DNA from: JAWKUK01 sp041398605
GTDB lineage: Bacteria > Planctomycetota > UBA1135 > GCA-002686595
Direction: 5' to 3'
NCBI GenBank assembly: GCA_041398605.1
Contig: JAWKUK010000014.1
Location: 152,402 to 216,401, forward strand
Length of the DNA: 64,000 nucleotides
The notes under the pieces: model-generated
Seen by the model: the letters and a program-made list of their open reading frames with translations, nothing else
Told to the model about the DNA's origin: nothing
Databases searched by the model: none
Position numbers and translations under genes: made by a program
In this document: in pieces, positions 10,765 through 19,411 of the stretch
Position numbering within the stretch: the first letter of the stretch is position 1
Layout of the letters: each line of letters opens with the position of its first letter

Positions 10765-11448
10765 TCACGCGGGCGTCGAGTGCTTGACCAGCTTGTAGCC
10801 GACCCCGCGCACGGTCTCGATCAACGGGCGCCCGTGGCGGTCGACCTTCTTGCGCACGCGGCCGATGTGCACGTCGAGCACGTTCGTGCCCGGGTCGAAC
10901 GAGATGTCCCAGACCTCGTTCAGGAGGTCCTTGCGGGTGACGGCCTCGCCGTCTGCGCGAGCCAGCGCAAAGAGGAGGTCGTATTCGCGCGGGCTCAGCC
11001 AGCACGGCTTCCCGTTACGCGTCACGCGGCGGCGCGCGAGGTCAAAGTGCAGGTCGCCGAAGCTGACCGGCGCGAGCTGCGTGCGGCGCCGCATCACGGC
11101 CTCGATGCGCGCCTCGAGCTCCTCGAAGTGGATCGGCTTGGTCAGGTAGTCGTCCGCGCCGAGCCGCAGCGCCTTGACCCGGTCCTCGACCCCTTCGCGC
11201 CCGCTGATGACGATGATCGGCAGCTCGTCGCCGGCCTCGCGGACGTCATGGATGACGTCGAAGCCGGACCGCTCGGGCAGCTCGAGGTCGAGCAGCACGA
11301 GGTCGTGCTCACCGAAGCGGAGCGCGTCGAGGGCGAGCTCTGCGTCGGGCGCCTCCGAGACGTCGTGGTTCGCTGAGGCGAGCGCGATGCGGAGCGTGGT
11401 ACGGAAGTCGGCGTCGTCTTCGACGAGGAGGATGCGCATGGGGGTCAT
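10765..11448 (-). CDS. OmpR/PhoB-family response regulator
   Basis: 227 residues (224 if the ATG at 11439, giving MRILLVEDD, is used). The receiver domain has the acidic pair EDD, phospho-acceptor Asp in VLLDLELP near residue 51-54, the switch Ser in IIVISG and Lys in YLTKPI. The C-terminal winged-helix DNA-binding domain has the usual SPREYDLLFAL, GTNVLDVHIGRVRKKV and ETVRGVGYKL. No histidine kinase is adjacent; the kinase at 15110-16726 is the nearest candidate partner, but that pairing is inference. Confidence 0.95.
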   Translation of the reverse strand: MTPMRILLVEDDADFRTTLRIALASANHDVSEAPDAELALDALRFGEHDLVLLDLELPERSGFDVIHDVREAGDELPIIVISGREGVEDRVKALRLGADDYLTKPIHFEELEARIEAVMRRRTQLAPVSFGDLHFDLARRRVTRNGKPCWLSPREYDLLFALARADGEAVTRKDLLNEVWDISFDPGTNVLDVHIGRVRKKVDRHGRPLIETVRGVGYKLVKHSTPA

Positions 11449-11846
11449 AAGTGCGAGGGGCGCCCCGTCGATTGGGGAGCAGGCGCCGGTACGCCGCGGG
11501 CTCGCTTGGCTTCAGGCTGCGGCGCCCGGTTGAATGCCTTGTCATGAGCTTGCCGCGCATAGTGCCCGACAATCCACCTCGACGTCGCGGTCCCGCGGTC
11601 AGATCCAATGGGGACGGGCCTTCGCGGGGTCCGCGCTGTCATGCCGAAGGCACTTCCCGCCGGAGGCAGCCCGCGGTCCGCCCCTCGGGGCGGGCCGCGG
11701 GTCCCTGTTGCGCCGGCGCCCGGTCTTCGGGTCCCTGGCGCGCTGGTGCTCGGGCTCCAGGGGGCCAAGGCGCGACGAAGCGTCACCTCGGCGACGCTCG
11801 TCCGACCTCGAGGGCCTGGATCGGGCAGAATAGGAGTGGCGGTCCC
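11449..11846. other. Intergenic, structured, no gene seen
   Basis: 398 nt between divergent genes. Frames here are Arg/Pro-rich and look like GC-driven shadows. It holds three consecutive inverted repeats: a 15-bp stem (11670-11684 with 11687-11701, one G-U), a CCCGG-TCTTC-GGG-type hairpin around 11725-11745, and GACGAAGCGTC against GACGCTCGTC around 11774-11802. It may be the untranslated leader of the coiled-coil/GTPase operon. Confidence 0.5.
11670..11701. other. Strong GC-rich hairpin
   Basis: Two 15-base arms, CCCGCGGTCCGCCCC and GGGGCGGGCCGCGGG, pair with a single G-U wobble around a 2-nt gap. No T-run follows on the plus strand, so a leader structure is as likely as a terminator. Confidence 0.5.
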
Positions 11847-12653
11847 GTGCCTGGACCGCCGCCGCCTCCCGTGAATCCCAACACGCCCGAATCCCCGGGC
11901 GGGTCCGCGTCAGCCCCCGAGGCCGACCAGCTCGCTCGTATCCGCGACCTCCTCTTCGGGGAGACCGCCCGCTCCATCGATGCCCGCCTCGCGACCGCCG
12001 AGCGGACGCTGCTCGCGGAGTGCGAGCGCGCGCGCCGCGAGTCGAGCGAGCGCATCGCCGCCTTCCGCGTCGAGCTCGACGCAGGGCTCGTGCGGCTGGG
12101 TGCGGCGCTCGAGCGTGACCGCGCCGCGACGCAGAGCGCCCTCGCCGCGGGCCATACCGAGCTCCTCGCGAAGCACGACGAGGAGGTCGCGCGGCGCGAC
12201 GCGACGGCGCTCGTCCTAGGCCAGCGCATCGAGGCCGGGGATACCCAGCTCTCACGGCGGCTCGACGCAGAGCTCGAGGCTCGCACGGACGCGCTCGACG
12301 CGCTCGATGCGTCGATCGAGACGCGGATCGAGGCCGTGGAGACCACGCTGCACGTGGAGCTCGACGCGCGGGTCGAAGCGCTCGACGGTCGCGTCGCGGA
12401 GCAGCTCGTGGCGCTCGAAGCGCGGCTCTCGGCGCGCTTGAACGCGCTCGAAGCACGTTGCGACGAGCGCGTCGATGCGCTCGGCGATGAGCTCCGCGGC
12501 GCCGTCACGGCGCTGCGCGGCGCAGCGGTGGACAAGGCCGCACTGGCCGCGGACCTCGGGGCGCTCGCGCGGCGGCTCACGGGTGACAGCGGGCTCAACG
12601 GCGAATCCAAGCCACGCGGCGACCGCGAGGTCCCGCTGCCTGAGGGGCGCTAG
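11847..12653 (+). CDS. Coiled-coil protein, first gene of GTPase operon
   Basis: 268 residues from the GTG at 11847, chosen because TAGGAG lies 10 nt upstream and the frame before it is uncharacteristic. After a Pro-rich N-terminus, residues ~20-240 are an almost continuous amphipathic helix rich in Leu, Ala, Glu, Arg and Asp with repeats such as LDALDASIETRIEAVE and LVALEARLSARLNALEAR, typical of a long coiled coil. No signal peptide or membrane helix. The stop is 2 nt before the next gene's GTG. I do not recognise a family. From context it may be a cytosolic partner or tether for the OmpA-like protein and small GTPase. Confidence 0.75.
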   Translation: MPGPPPPPVNPNTPESPGGSASAPEADQLARIRDLLFGETARSIDARLATAERTLLAECERARRESSERIAAFRVELDAGLVRLGAALERDRAATQSALAAGHTELLAKHDEEVARRDATALVLGQRIEAGDTQLSRRLDAELEARTDALDALDASIETRIEAVETTLHVELDARVEALDGRVAEQLVALEARLSARLNALEARCDERVDALGDELRGAVTALRGAAVDKAALAADLGALARRLTGDSGLNGESKPRGDREVPLPEGR

Positions 12654-12655
12654 AG

Positions 12656-14563
12656 GTGGGGTCCCAGGACGTTGAGCGGGGCGAGCCGTGGCGCGAGGTC
12701 GGCCCGCGCCCTGACCCGGTCGCCACGAACGGCGCAACCGCCGAGCGCGTGAGCGCGCCGCAGCGCGCGGGCCTCTCACCGCGCGCAACAGGTCCCGAGA
12801 CCGGCGACACGCCGCAGGGCGCGGACGCGGCGGAGCGCTCCGATCCCGGCGCGCGCGCCCTGGCGGAGCTGCGCGGCTTGCTCGTCGGCGGCGAACGGGT
12901 CCGGATCGAGGCCCTCGAAGCGCGCCCAGAGCGGCCGAGCGTCGAGGACGTCGCCGCGCTGCTGCCGGACGCCGTTCGGCGGCGCGTCGCCCACGACGAG
13001 GACCTCGCGCGCGCGCTCGCGAGCACGATTGAGAGCGGGCTCGAGCGCTCGGCGCGCGCCAACCCGACGGCGCTCGCGGAGGCGATCCATCCGGCCCTCG
13101 GCCCCGCGATCCGCAAGGCGATCCAAGCGGCGCTGTCGCAGGCGCTCGAGAGCTTCAACGTCGCGCTCGAGAACAGCCTCTCGCCGCGCGGCCTCGGCTG
13201 GCGCATCGAGGCGCTGCGCACTGGGCGGCCGTTCGCAGAGGTCGTGCTGCTGAAGAGCCTCGTCTACCGCGTCGAGCAGGTGTTCCTGATCCATCGCAAG
13301 ACGGGCGTCCTCTTGGCCGAGGCGGCGCACCCCGCCATCGCGCGCAAGGACCCGGAGCTCGTCTCGAGCATGCTCGCCGCGATCCGCGACTTCGCGGTCG
13401 ACTCGTTCGGCGGCGACCCCGACGCCGACCTCGACCGGATCGACCTCGCGGGCCTCCGCATCACGCTCGTTGGCAGCCCGGACGCGGTGCTCGCGGCGGT
13501 CGTGCGCGGCACGCCGCCGGAGCGCCTGCGCGCGCAGCTCGAGGCCGCATTGGAGACGATCGGCGCGAAGTGCTCCGGCGCGTTTGCGACGTTCCGCGGC
13601 GACTCGACGCCGTTCGAGGCCCAGGCGCATGTCCTCGAGGACTGCCTCGGCGGCGAGCAGCGCCAGACGAAGCGCAGCCCCGTGATCGGGCTCATCGCGC
13701 CGTCGATCGCCCTCGCGCTCTTGGCGTGGGGCGGCACGCGCGCGTGGCGCGCGTACGGCGTGTCGGCGCACCACGCAGCCGTCGTGCGCGCGCTCGAGGC
13801 GACCCCCGGCCTCGTCGTGCTCGGGACCCGTGAGCGCGACGGCGTGCTGCGGATCCACGGGCTCGCCGATCCTGCGGCCACGGCGCCCGAGGCCGTCGCC
13901 GGCGCGGTGGACGCAGCGCGCGGCCTCGCAGGGATCGCGCTGGAGTTCACGCCCTACGACGCCCGCGGCGCAGAGTTCCTCGAGGCCCGCTTGCGCGCGC
14001 GCCTCGCGCCGCCGAGCGGCGTCACGCTCGACGTGGGCGCGGACGGACACGTCACGCTCGCCGGGAGCGCCCCTGGCGCGTGGATCACCCGCGCGCTCGC
14101 GGTCGCGCCCGCGGTCGCCGGCGTGTTGAGCGTCGACGCAGCGGGCCTCGTCGACCGCGACCGCGCGCAGCTCGAGGCGCTCGTCGCGAGCCTCGGCGGA
14201 GTGACCGTGCACTTCCCGCTCGGTCGCGCGGACTTGCCCCCTGGCGAGCCGGTGGCCGCGGAGCTCCCAGGACGCGTCGCGAGCGTCGCTGCCGCCGCGG
14301 CGCGCGCTGGGGCGCTCGTACGGGTGCGGCTGTCGCCGGCGCGCAATGCGCTGGAGCGCGACACCGCCGAGCTCGCCCTGCGGCGAGCGGCGGCCGTGCG
14401 CGCGCTCATGCAAAGCGCCGCGGGCCCGGGCCTCTTGTTCGAGGTGGACTTTGTCGTGGACGGTGCCGTGCCCGTGCGCGACATCGGCGGCGTGCAGCTC
14501 GCCTTCGAGGTCGTGTCCGCGCAGGCCCCCGCGAGCGGCTCAGCGGTCGCGCCAGGGCGGTGA
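12656..14563 (+). CDS. OmpA-like membrane protein with longin/roadblock-like cytosolic region
   Basis: 635 residues, GTG start. Residues ~85-190 are helical and contain LPDAVRRR and LENSLSPRGLGWRIEALRTG. Residues ~193-320 (VEQVFLIHRKTGVLLAE, then a helix, strands and LAAVVRG) have the beta-alpha-beta layout of longin/roadblock domains, which bind small GTPases. One membrane helix lies at ~343-362 (VIGLIAPSIALALLAWGG). The periplasmic part has BON-like alternation and ends in an OmpA/MotB-like domain (~515-625; NALERDTAELALRRAAAVR), the fold that binds peptidoglycan. A similar protein beside a small GTPase occurs in cyanobacteria as I recall it; unchecked. The stop overlaps the GTPase start by 4 nt. 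Confidence 0.8.
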   Translation: MGSQDVERGEPWREVGPRPDPVATNGATAERVSAPQRAGLSPRATGPETGDTPQGADAAERSDPGARALAELRGLLVGGERVRIEALEARPERPSVEDVAALLPDAVRRRVAHDEDLARALASTIESGLERSARANPTALAEAIHPALGPAIRKAIQAALSQALESFNVALENSLSPRGLGWRIEALRTGRPFAEVVLLKSLVYRVEQVFLIHRKTGVLLAEAAHPAIARKDPELVSSMLAAIRDFAVDSFGGDPDADLDRIDLAGLRITLVGSPDAVLAAVVRGTPPERLRAQLEAALETIGAKCSGAFATFRGDSTPFEAQAHVLEDCLGGEQRQTKRSPVIGLIAPSIALALLAWGGTRAWRAYGVSAHHAAVVRALEATPGLVVLGTRERDGVLRIHGLADPAATAPEAVAGAVDAARGLAGIALEFTPYDARGAEFLEARLRARLAPPSGVTLDVGADGHVTLAGSAPGAWITRALAVAPAVAGVLSVDAAGLVDRDRAQLEALVASLGGVTVHFPLGRADLPPGEPVAAELPGRVASVAAAAARAGALVRVRLSPARNALERDTAELALRRAAAVRALMQSAAGPGLLFEVDFVVDGAVPVRDIGGVQLAFEVVSAQAPASGSAVAPGR

Positions 14564-15105
14564 TCCGGCGCAAGATCTGCTTGCTCGGCGCGTTCGCCGT
14601 CGGCAAGACCTCGCTCGTGCGGCGCTTCGTGCATTCGCTGTTCGACGAGCGCTACCAGACGACGATCGGCGTGAAGATCGACAAGAAGCTCGTGCTCACG
14701 ACGACACACGACGGGCGAGCGCTCGAGGTCACGCTCGTCATCTGGGACATCCACGGCGAGGACGAGTTACAGAAGGTGCGGGCGTCGTACCTGCGCGGCT
14801 CATCGGGGCTCCTCTTTGTCGTCGACGGCACGCGGCGCGCGACGCTCGATGTCGCGCTCGAGCTCGAGGCGCGCGCGCGCGCTGAGATCGGCGACATCCC
14901 GACGCGTGTGCTCCTGAACAAGGCGGACCTCGTCGACGCGTGGGAGGTCGACCCCGCGGAGGTGCGCGCCGCGTCGGGCGGGCGCTGGGCGCCGGTCGCG
15001 ACCAGCGCGCGCTCAGGCGCGGGCGTCGAGGAGGTCTTCCAATCCCTCGTGCGCGCCATCGCGCTGGCGGACGCGGGCCAGGACACGCCGCCCGAGGGCG
15101 TCTGA
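14560..15105 (+). CDS. Rab/Ras-like small GTPase
   Basis: 181 residues from the GTG at 14560 (GTGA overlap with the upstream stop). All G motifs are visible and spaced as in Ras-like proteins: G1 GAFAVGKTS (10-18), switch I YQTTIGVKI with Thr35, G3 WDIHGED (62-68), G4 NKAD (120-123), G5 TSA (148-150). The YxTTIGV signature is Rab-like. The position of the catalytic Gln (Ras Q61) is Glu67, so intrinsic hydrolysis may be weak or partner-dependent. No C-terminal Cys for lipidation, so membrane recruitment would need a partner such as the OmpA-like protein upstream. Confidence 0.93.
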   Translation: MIRRKICLLGAFAVGKTSLVRRFVHSLFDERYQTTIGVKIDKKLVLTTTHDGRALEVTLVIWDIHGEDELQKVRASYLRGSSGLLFVVDGTRRATLDVALELEARARAEIGDIPTRVLLNKADLVDAWEVDPAEVRAASGGRWAPVATSARSGAGVEEVFQSLVRAIALADAGQDTPPEGV

Positions 15106-15109
15106 ACGC

Positions 15110-16726
15110 ATGCACCTCGGTGACCAAGAGCCGTCGGGGGGCGCCGCGCCCGGCGAGGTGCTCAGCGCGCTCATCGGGATCGCGGGCGGCGAGCGCGGCG
15201 CTGCGTGGGCCTCGTTCGACGCGGACGGGCGCGTCGTCGCCGTCGGCGGCGCGCTCGCCCCGCACGGCCTCGAGCGCCTCGCGCCGGGCGACGCGCTCGT
15301 GCACGCCGCCCTGTGGCTCGAGGGCCTGCCCGTGCCGCCGCCCCGGCGCATGGTGCTGCCGGCCCTGGCGGTCGCGCGCCACCATGTCGACGTGCACCTG
15401 TGGCCGACCTCGAGCTCGGCTGAGGGCCCCGTCGCGGGCCCCGTCGCGGGCTACATGGTCGTGGTGGACTCGACGCTGCGCGTGCGCGAGCGCGCCACCG
15501 TCCTCGAGCGCTTGAACGAAGCGAACCTCTTGCAGGAGCAGCTCGCCGGCGCGGAGCGCGGGCGCAACAGCGCGCGCCTCGAGCGCTCGGAGGCCCTCGG
15601 CGCGCTCGGGGTCGAGGTCCTGGAGCGCGGCGGCGACGGCCTCTTTCGGCCGCAAGGGGCGCCCTCCGAATGGCTCGCCGCGGTCTGCGGCTGGGAGGGC
15701 GCGCTGGACCGCGTCATCTCGGGCGAGGACCCGCTGAGCTTCCTCGGCGCGTTCCTGGCCGAGGCCGAGGAGACGCTCGACGGCGACAGCCCGGCGCTCT
15801 TGAGGTCAGGGATGTGGTCCCAGGTCATCGCGGGGCGCGAGGAGGTCTTCGAGGCGTTCGCGATGGTGCTGTCCACGGGGCGCCGCATCGTGATGGTCGA
15901 GCGCCTCGACCTGCGCTACCGGGAGCGGCAGGAGCTCCTGCAGCGGGCGCGCGAGGCGAGCCTCTCCCACGAGGCCGCCCGGCGCGGCGTCGAGCACAAG
16001 GACGTGCTGTTGCACTGCATCGTGCACGACCTGCGCGCGCCGCTCGCGTCGATCGCGGGCGCGCTGCGGCTGCTGCGCGGGAGCGGGGAGGGCGCCGCGC
16101 GCCCGGCCGTCGCAGCGGACCAAGCGCGCGAGCTGCTCGACATCGCGCTGCGCCAGGCGGACCGGCAGGACGCCCTCATCCGCGCGGTCCTGGAGGTGTT
16201 CCACGCCGAGGTCATGGACCTCGAGCGCTTCGACGACGACCCGCGGTCGGCGCCGGACCTCGTCGAGGTCGCGCTGGATGGGGTCGAACGCGCGCGCCCC
16301 GCGTTCCTCGAGCGCGGCGTCCGGCTGGTGCTCGGAGCCGGCGCGCCTGCGGCGGCCCCCGTCGTCGGGGCCAGGGACCGATTGGCGCGGGTCCTCGACA
16401 ACCTCCTGCAGAACGCGCTGCGCCACTCTCCCCAGGGCGAGGCGGTGGAGGTCTCGGTCGCAGCCGGGCCCGACGGGCCCGCGCTCCTGGTGTCCGACCG
16501 CGGCGCGGGGGTCCCAGAGGGCTTGCAGGGGCTCCTCTTCCGGCGCTTCGTGCGCGGCACGGCAGGGGGCGCGGCGGGGCTCGGCCTGTACTACTGCCGC
16601 ATGACGGTCGAGCGCTGGGGGGGCAGCATCACCTACCGGGATCGCGACGGCGGCGGGGCGCAGTTCCACGTTCAGCTTCGCGCGGCGCGCGCGGTATCCT
16701 CTGCGCCCCCCGCCCCGGGCGCTTGA
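15110..16726 (+). CDS. Soluble histidine kinase, last gene of GTPase operon
   Basis: 538 residues, no membrane helix or signal peptide. The N-terminal ~100 residues and a middle part (~170-270) have PAS/GAF-like character, separated by a helical segment (ERATVLERLNEANLLQEQL). The HisKA box is HCIVHDLRAPLAS with the phospho-His near 305; the ATPase domain has N box DNLLQNALRH near 430, G1 SDRGAGVP near 461 and G2 GLGLYYCR near 489. It starts 4 nt after the GTPase stop, so the two are translated together. A kinase reading a GTPase-based envelope signal is the natural inference; the cognate regulator is not adjacent. Confidence 0.92.
   Translation: MHLGDQEPSGGAAPGEVLSALIGIAGGERGAAWASFDADGRVVAVGGALAPHGLERLAPGDALVHAALWLEGLPVPPPRRMVLPALAVARHHVDVHLWPTSSSAEGPVAGPVAGYMVVVDSTLRVRERATVLERLNEANLLQEQLAGAERGRNSARLERSEALGALGVEVLERGGDGLFRPQGAPSEWLAAVCGWEGALDRVISGEDPLSFLGAFLAEAEETLDGDSPALLRSGMWSQVIAGREEVFEAFAMVLSTGRRIVMVERLDLRYRERQELLQRAREASLSHEAARRGVEHKDVLLHCIVHDLRAPLASIAGALRLLRGSGEGAARPAVAADQARELLDIALRQADRQDALIRAVLEVFHAEVMDLERFDDDPRSAPDLVEVALDGVERARPAFLERGVRLVLGAGAPAAAPVVGARDRLARVLDNLLQNALRHSPQGEAVEVSVAAGPDGPALLVSDRGAGVPEGLQGLLFRRFVRGTAGGAAGLGLYYCRMTVERWGGSITYRDRDGGGAQFHVQLRAARAVSSAPPAPGA
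16695..16700 (+). promoter_or_regulatory. -10-like TATCCT upstream of mdh
   Basis: TATCCT lies inside the 3' end of the kinase gene, 88 nt before the mdh start. It would give mdh-fumC its own promoter with a leader of about 80 nt. No clear -35. Confidence 0.35.
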
Positions 16727-16788
16727 GGCCCGGCTCCCCCGGACCGGTCCGCGGCGCAGCGCGGCCGCCAGAGAGAGGGCCCACAACC

Positions 16789-17742
16789 GTGACTCAAATC
16801 CAGCCCAAGAAGCTCACCGTCGTCGGCGCCGGCTACGTCGGCGCGACCTGCGCCCAGCTCGCGGCGCAGAAGGACCTCGCCGACGAGGTCGTGCTGATCG
16901 ACATCGTCGAGGGCCGCCCGCAGGGCATCGCGCTCGACATGAACCAGATGGCGGCCGTCGAGGGCTTCTCGTCGCGGGTCATCGGTACGAACGACCCCGC
17001 GGACACCTACGACTCCGACGTCGTCATCATCACCGCGGGCCTGCCGCGCAAGCCGGGCATGAGCCGCTCGGACCTCTTGGAGGTCAACGGCAAGGTGATC
17101 CTGAAGGTGGCGGAGTACGTGCGCCGCGGCTCGCCCGAGAGCGTTGTGATCGTGGTCACGAACCCGCTCGACTCGATGGTGACCCTCGCGCGGCACGCGC
17201 TGGGGTTCCCGAGCCGGCGCGTGATCGGGATGGCGGGCGTGCTCGACTCGGCGCGCTTCTGCTGGTTCATCGCCGAGGAGACCGGCGCGTCCGTGAAGGA
17301 CGTCGACGCGATGGTGCTCGGCGCGCACGGCGACTCGATGGTGCCGCTGCCCGACCGCTGCACGGTCAACGGGGTGCAGATCAAGGACCTCGTGCCGCAG
17401 GCGCGCATCGAGGCGATGGCCGAGCGCACGAAGAAGGGCGGCGGCGAGATCGTCGCGCTGCTCAAGACGGGCAGCGCGTGGTACGCGCCGGCGGCGTCGT
17501 CCGTGGCGATGGCCGCGTCGGTGCTCCGCAACGAGCGCCGCATGTTGCCCTCCGCGTGCCTGCTCAACGGCGAGTACGGCCTCGAAGGCGTCTACATGGG
17601 CGTGCCCGCGATCCTCGGCAGCAACGGCGTCGAGCGCATCGTCGAGCTGCCGCTCACCCTCGAATCCCGCGCCGCGATGCAGCGCACGGCCGGGTCGATC
17701 CTGGACGACGTCCGCCAGCTCCAAGACCTCGGCTTGATGTGA
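16789..17742 (+). CDS. mdh: Malate dehydrogenase (LDH-like type)
   Basis: 317 residues from the GTG at 16789, preceded by GAGAGAGG. Oxidises malate to oxaloacetate with NAD. The Rossmann motif is GAGYVGA near residue 13, with Asp in LIDIVEG marking NAD preference. Catalytic loop Arg pair is in RKPGMSR, substrate Arg in VLDSARF, and the catalytic His in GAHGDSMVP. The Arg in RKPGMSR and length fit malate rather than lactate dehydrogenases. Followed by fumC after 43 nt, so two consecutive TCA-cycle steps are encoded together. Confidence 0.95.
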   Translation: MTQIQPKKLTVVGAGYVGATCAQLAAQKDLADEVVLIDIVEGRPQGIALDMNQMAAVEGFSSRVIGTNDPADTYDSDVVIITAGLPRKPGMSRSDLLEVNGKVILKVAEYVRRGSPESVVIVVTNPLDSMVTLARHALGFPSRRVIGMAGVLDSARFCWFIAEETGASVKDVDAMVLGAHGDSMVPLPDRCTVNGVQIKDLVPQARIEAMAERTKKGGGEIVALLKTGSAWYAPAASSVAMAASVLRNERRMLPSACLLNGEYGLEGVYMGVPAILGSNGVERIVELPLTLESRAAMQRTAGSILDDVRQLQDLGLM

Positions 17743-17785
17743 GCCCACGCGCGCGGCGGAGCGCCGCGCGGCCCGAGACACGAAC

Positions 17786-19204
17786 ATGACCAGCCTCATG
17801 CCCACGCGCACCGAAACCGACTCCTTCGGCCCGATCGAGGTGCCGGCAGGCCGCCTCTGGGGCGCGCAGACGCAGCGCTCGCGCCAGAACTTCAAGATCG
17901 GCGGCCACACCTTCACGCGCCCGATGATCCGCGCGCTCGGCCTCGTCAAGCTGTGCGCGGCGCGCGTCAACCAGGCGCTCGGCGAGCTCGACAAGCTGAC
18001 GGGCGAGCAGCAGGAGGCGCTGCTGCAGGCCGCGCGTGAGGTCGTCGCCGGCGAGCACGACGAGCACTTCCCGCTCGTCGTTTGGCAGACGGGTTCGGGC
18101 ACGCAGTCGAACATGAACGCGAACGAGGTCATCTCGAACCGCGCGATCCAGATCCTCGGCGGGGAGCTGGGCACGAAGAAGCCGATCCACCCGAACGACC
18201 ACGTCAACCGCGCGCAATCGTCGAACGACTCGTTCCCGACCGCGATGCACGTCGCTGTCGCTGAGCAGCTCGTGCACGCGCTCGTGCCGTCGGTCGAGGC
18301 GCTCGTGAAGGCGCTGCGCGACAAGGAGGCTGCCTGGGCCGGCATCGTGAAGATCGGGCGCACGCACCTGCAGGACGCGACGCCGTTGACGTTGTCGCAG
18401 GAGGTCTCCGGGTGGCGCCACCAGCTCGAGGACGCGTTGCGCTCCGTGCAAGGCACGCTGCGCGGCGTGTACGAGCTGGCGCAGGGCGGCACGGCCGTCG
18501 GCACCGGCCTCAATACGCACCCCGAGTTCGCGGCGCGCTTCGCGACGGCGATGGCCGAGGAGACCGGGTTGCCGTTTGTCACCGCGCCGAACAAGTTCGC
18601 CGCGCTCGCCGGGCACGAGGCGCTCGTGTCGACGAGCGGCGCGCTGCGGACGCTCGCGGTGGCGCTGAACAAGATCGCGAACGATGTGCGCTGGCTTGGC
18701 AGCGGGCCGCGCTGCGGGATCGGTGAGCTGAAGCTGCCGGAGAACGAGCCTGGCTCGTCGATCATGCCCGGCAAGGTCAACCCCACTCAGTGCGAGGCGT
18801 TGACGATGGTGTGCGCGCAGGTGCTTGGCAATGACGTGACGGTCGGCTTCGCGGGCGCGCAGGGCAACTTCGAGCTGAACGTGTTCAAGCCCGTGATCGT
18901 GCACAATGTGCTCGAGTCGATTCGGTTGCTGTCGGACGCGTGCGACTCGTTCCGCGAGAACTGCGTCAACGGGATGGACGTCGATCGTGCCCGTATCGAG
19001 GACTTGATGCAGCGCTCGCTCATGCTCGTGACGGCGCTCAACCGGCACATCGGCTACGACAACGCCGCCAAGGTCGCCAAGAAGGCCTACGTGGAAGGCA
19101 CGACCCTCGAGGAGGCCGTCCTCGCCCTCGGCCTGATGACGAGCGAGGCGTTCCGTGCGGCGGTCGTGCCGGAGGACATGGTGGGCCCGCGCGCGGGCGA
19201 TTGA
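17786..19204 (+). CDS. fumC: Fumarate hydratase class II
   Basis: 472 residues, full length. Interconverts fumarate and malate without an iron-sulfur cluster. Shows the N-terminal DSFGPIEVPAGRLWGAQT, SSNDSFPTAMH, GRTHLQDATP and the superfamily signature GSSIMPGKVNPTQCE with the catalytic Ser loop. Directly downstream of mdh and on the same strand, giving fumarate to oxaloacetate in one unit. Confidence 0.97.
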   Translation: MTSLMPTRTETDSFGPIEVPAGRLWGAQTQRSRQNFKIGGHTFTRPMIRALGLVKLCAARVNQALGELDKLTGEQQEALLQAAREVVAGEHDEHFPLVVWQTGSGTQSNMNANEVISNRAIQILGGELGTKKPIHPNDHVNRAQSSNDSFPTAMHVAVAEQLVHALVPSVEALVKALRDKEAAWAGIVKIGRTHLQDATPLTLSQEVSGWRHQLEDALRSVQGTLRGVYELAQGGTAVGTGLNTHPEFAARFATAMAEETGLPFVTAPNKFAALAGHEALVSTSGALRTLAVALNKIANDVRWLGSGPRCGIGELKLPENEPGSSIMPGKVNPTQCEALTMVCAQVLGNDVTVGFAGAQGNFELNVFKPVIVHNVLESIRLLSDACDSFRENCVNGMDVDRARIEDLMQRSLMLVTALNRHIGYDNAAKVAKKAYVEGTTLEEAVLALGLMTSEAFRAAVVPEDMVGPRAGD

Positions 19205-19267
19205 CCCGCCCTGCAGGTCCCGGCGCGCGCGCCAGCCGTGGGCGCTCGTGGTCCAATCAGAGAGAGC

Positions 19268-19311
19268 GGGGCCGCGGCGGAGCGCGCTGCGCTGGCCGCG
19301 ACCGCGGCCCC
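19268..19311 (+). terminator. Branched GC-rich hairpin after fumC
   Basis: GGGGCCGCGG and CCGCGGCCCC form a perfect 10-bp stem enclosing a smaller AGCGC/GCGCT stem. No T-run, so the terminator call is tentative. Confidence 0.4.
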
Positions 19312-19398
19312 GGGTCGATGCGCGCCCCCTGACCCTAAATCGCGACGCGATCGGCGGGCTCGACACCCGGCGATCACGCCTGGCGCCTGAAGCAGGGG

Positions 19399-19404
19399 TA
19401 GGCT
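19399..19404 (+). promoter_or_regulatory. -10 hexamer TAGGCT, probable leaderless promoter
   Basis: Ends exactly 7 nt before the ATG of the sigma-factor gene; no Shine-Dalgarno sequence precedes that ATG. Confidence 0.6.
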
Positions 19405-19411
19405 CCTCTGC

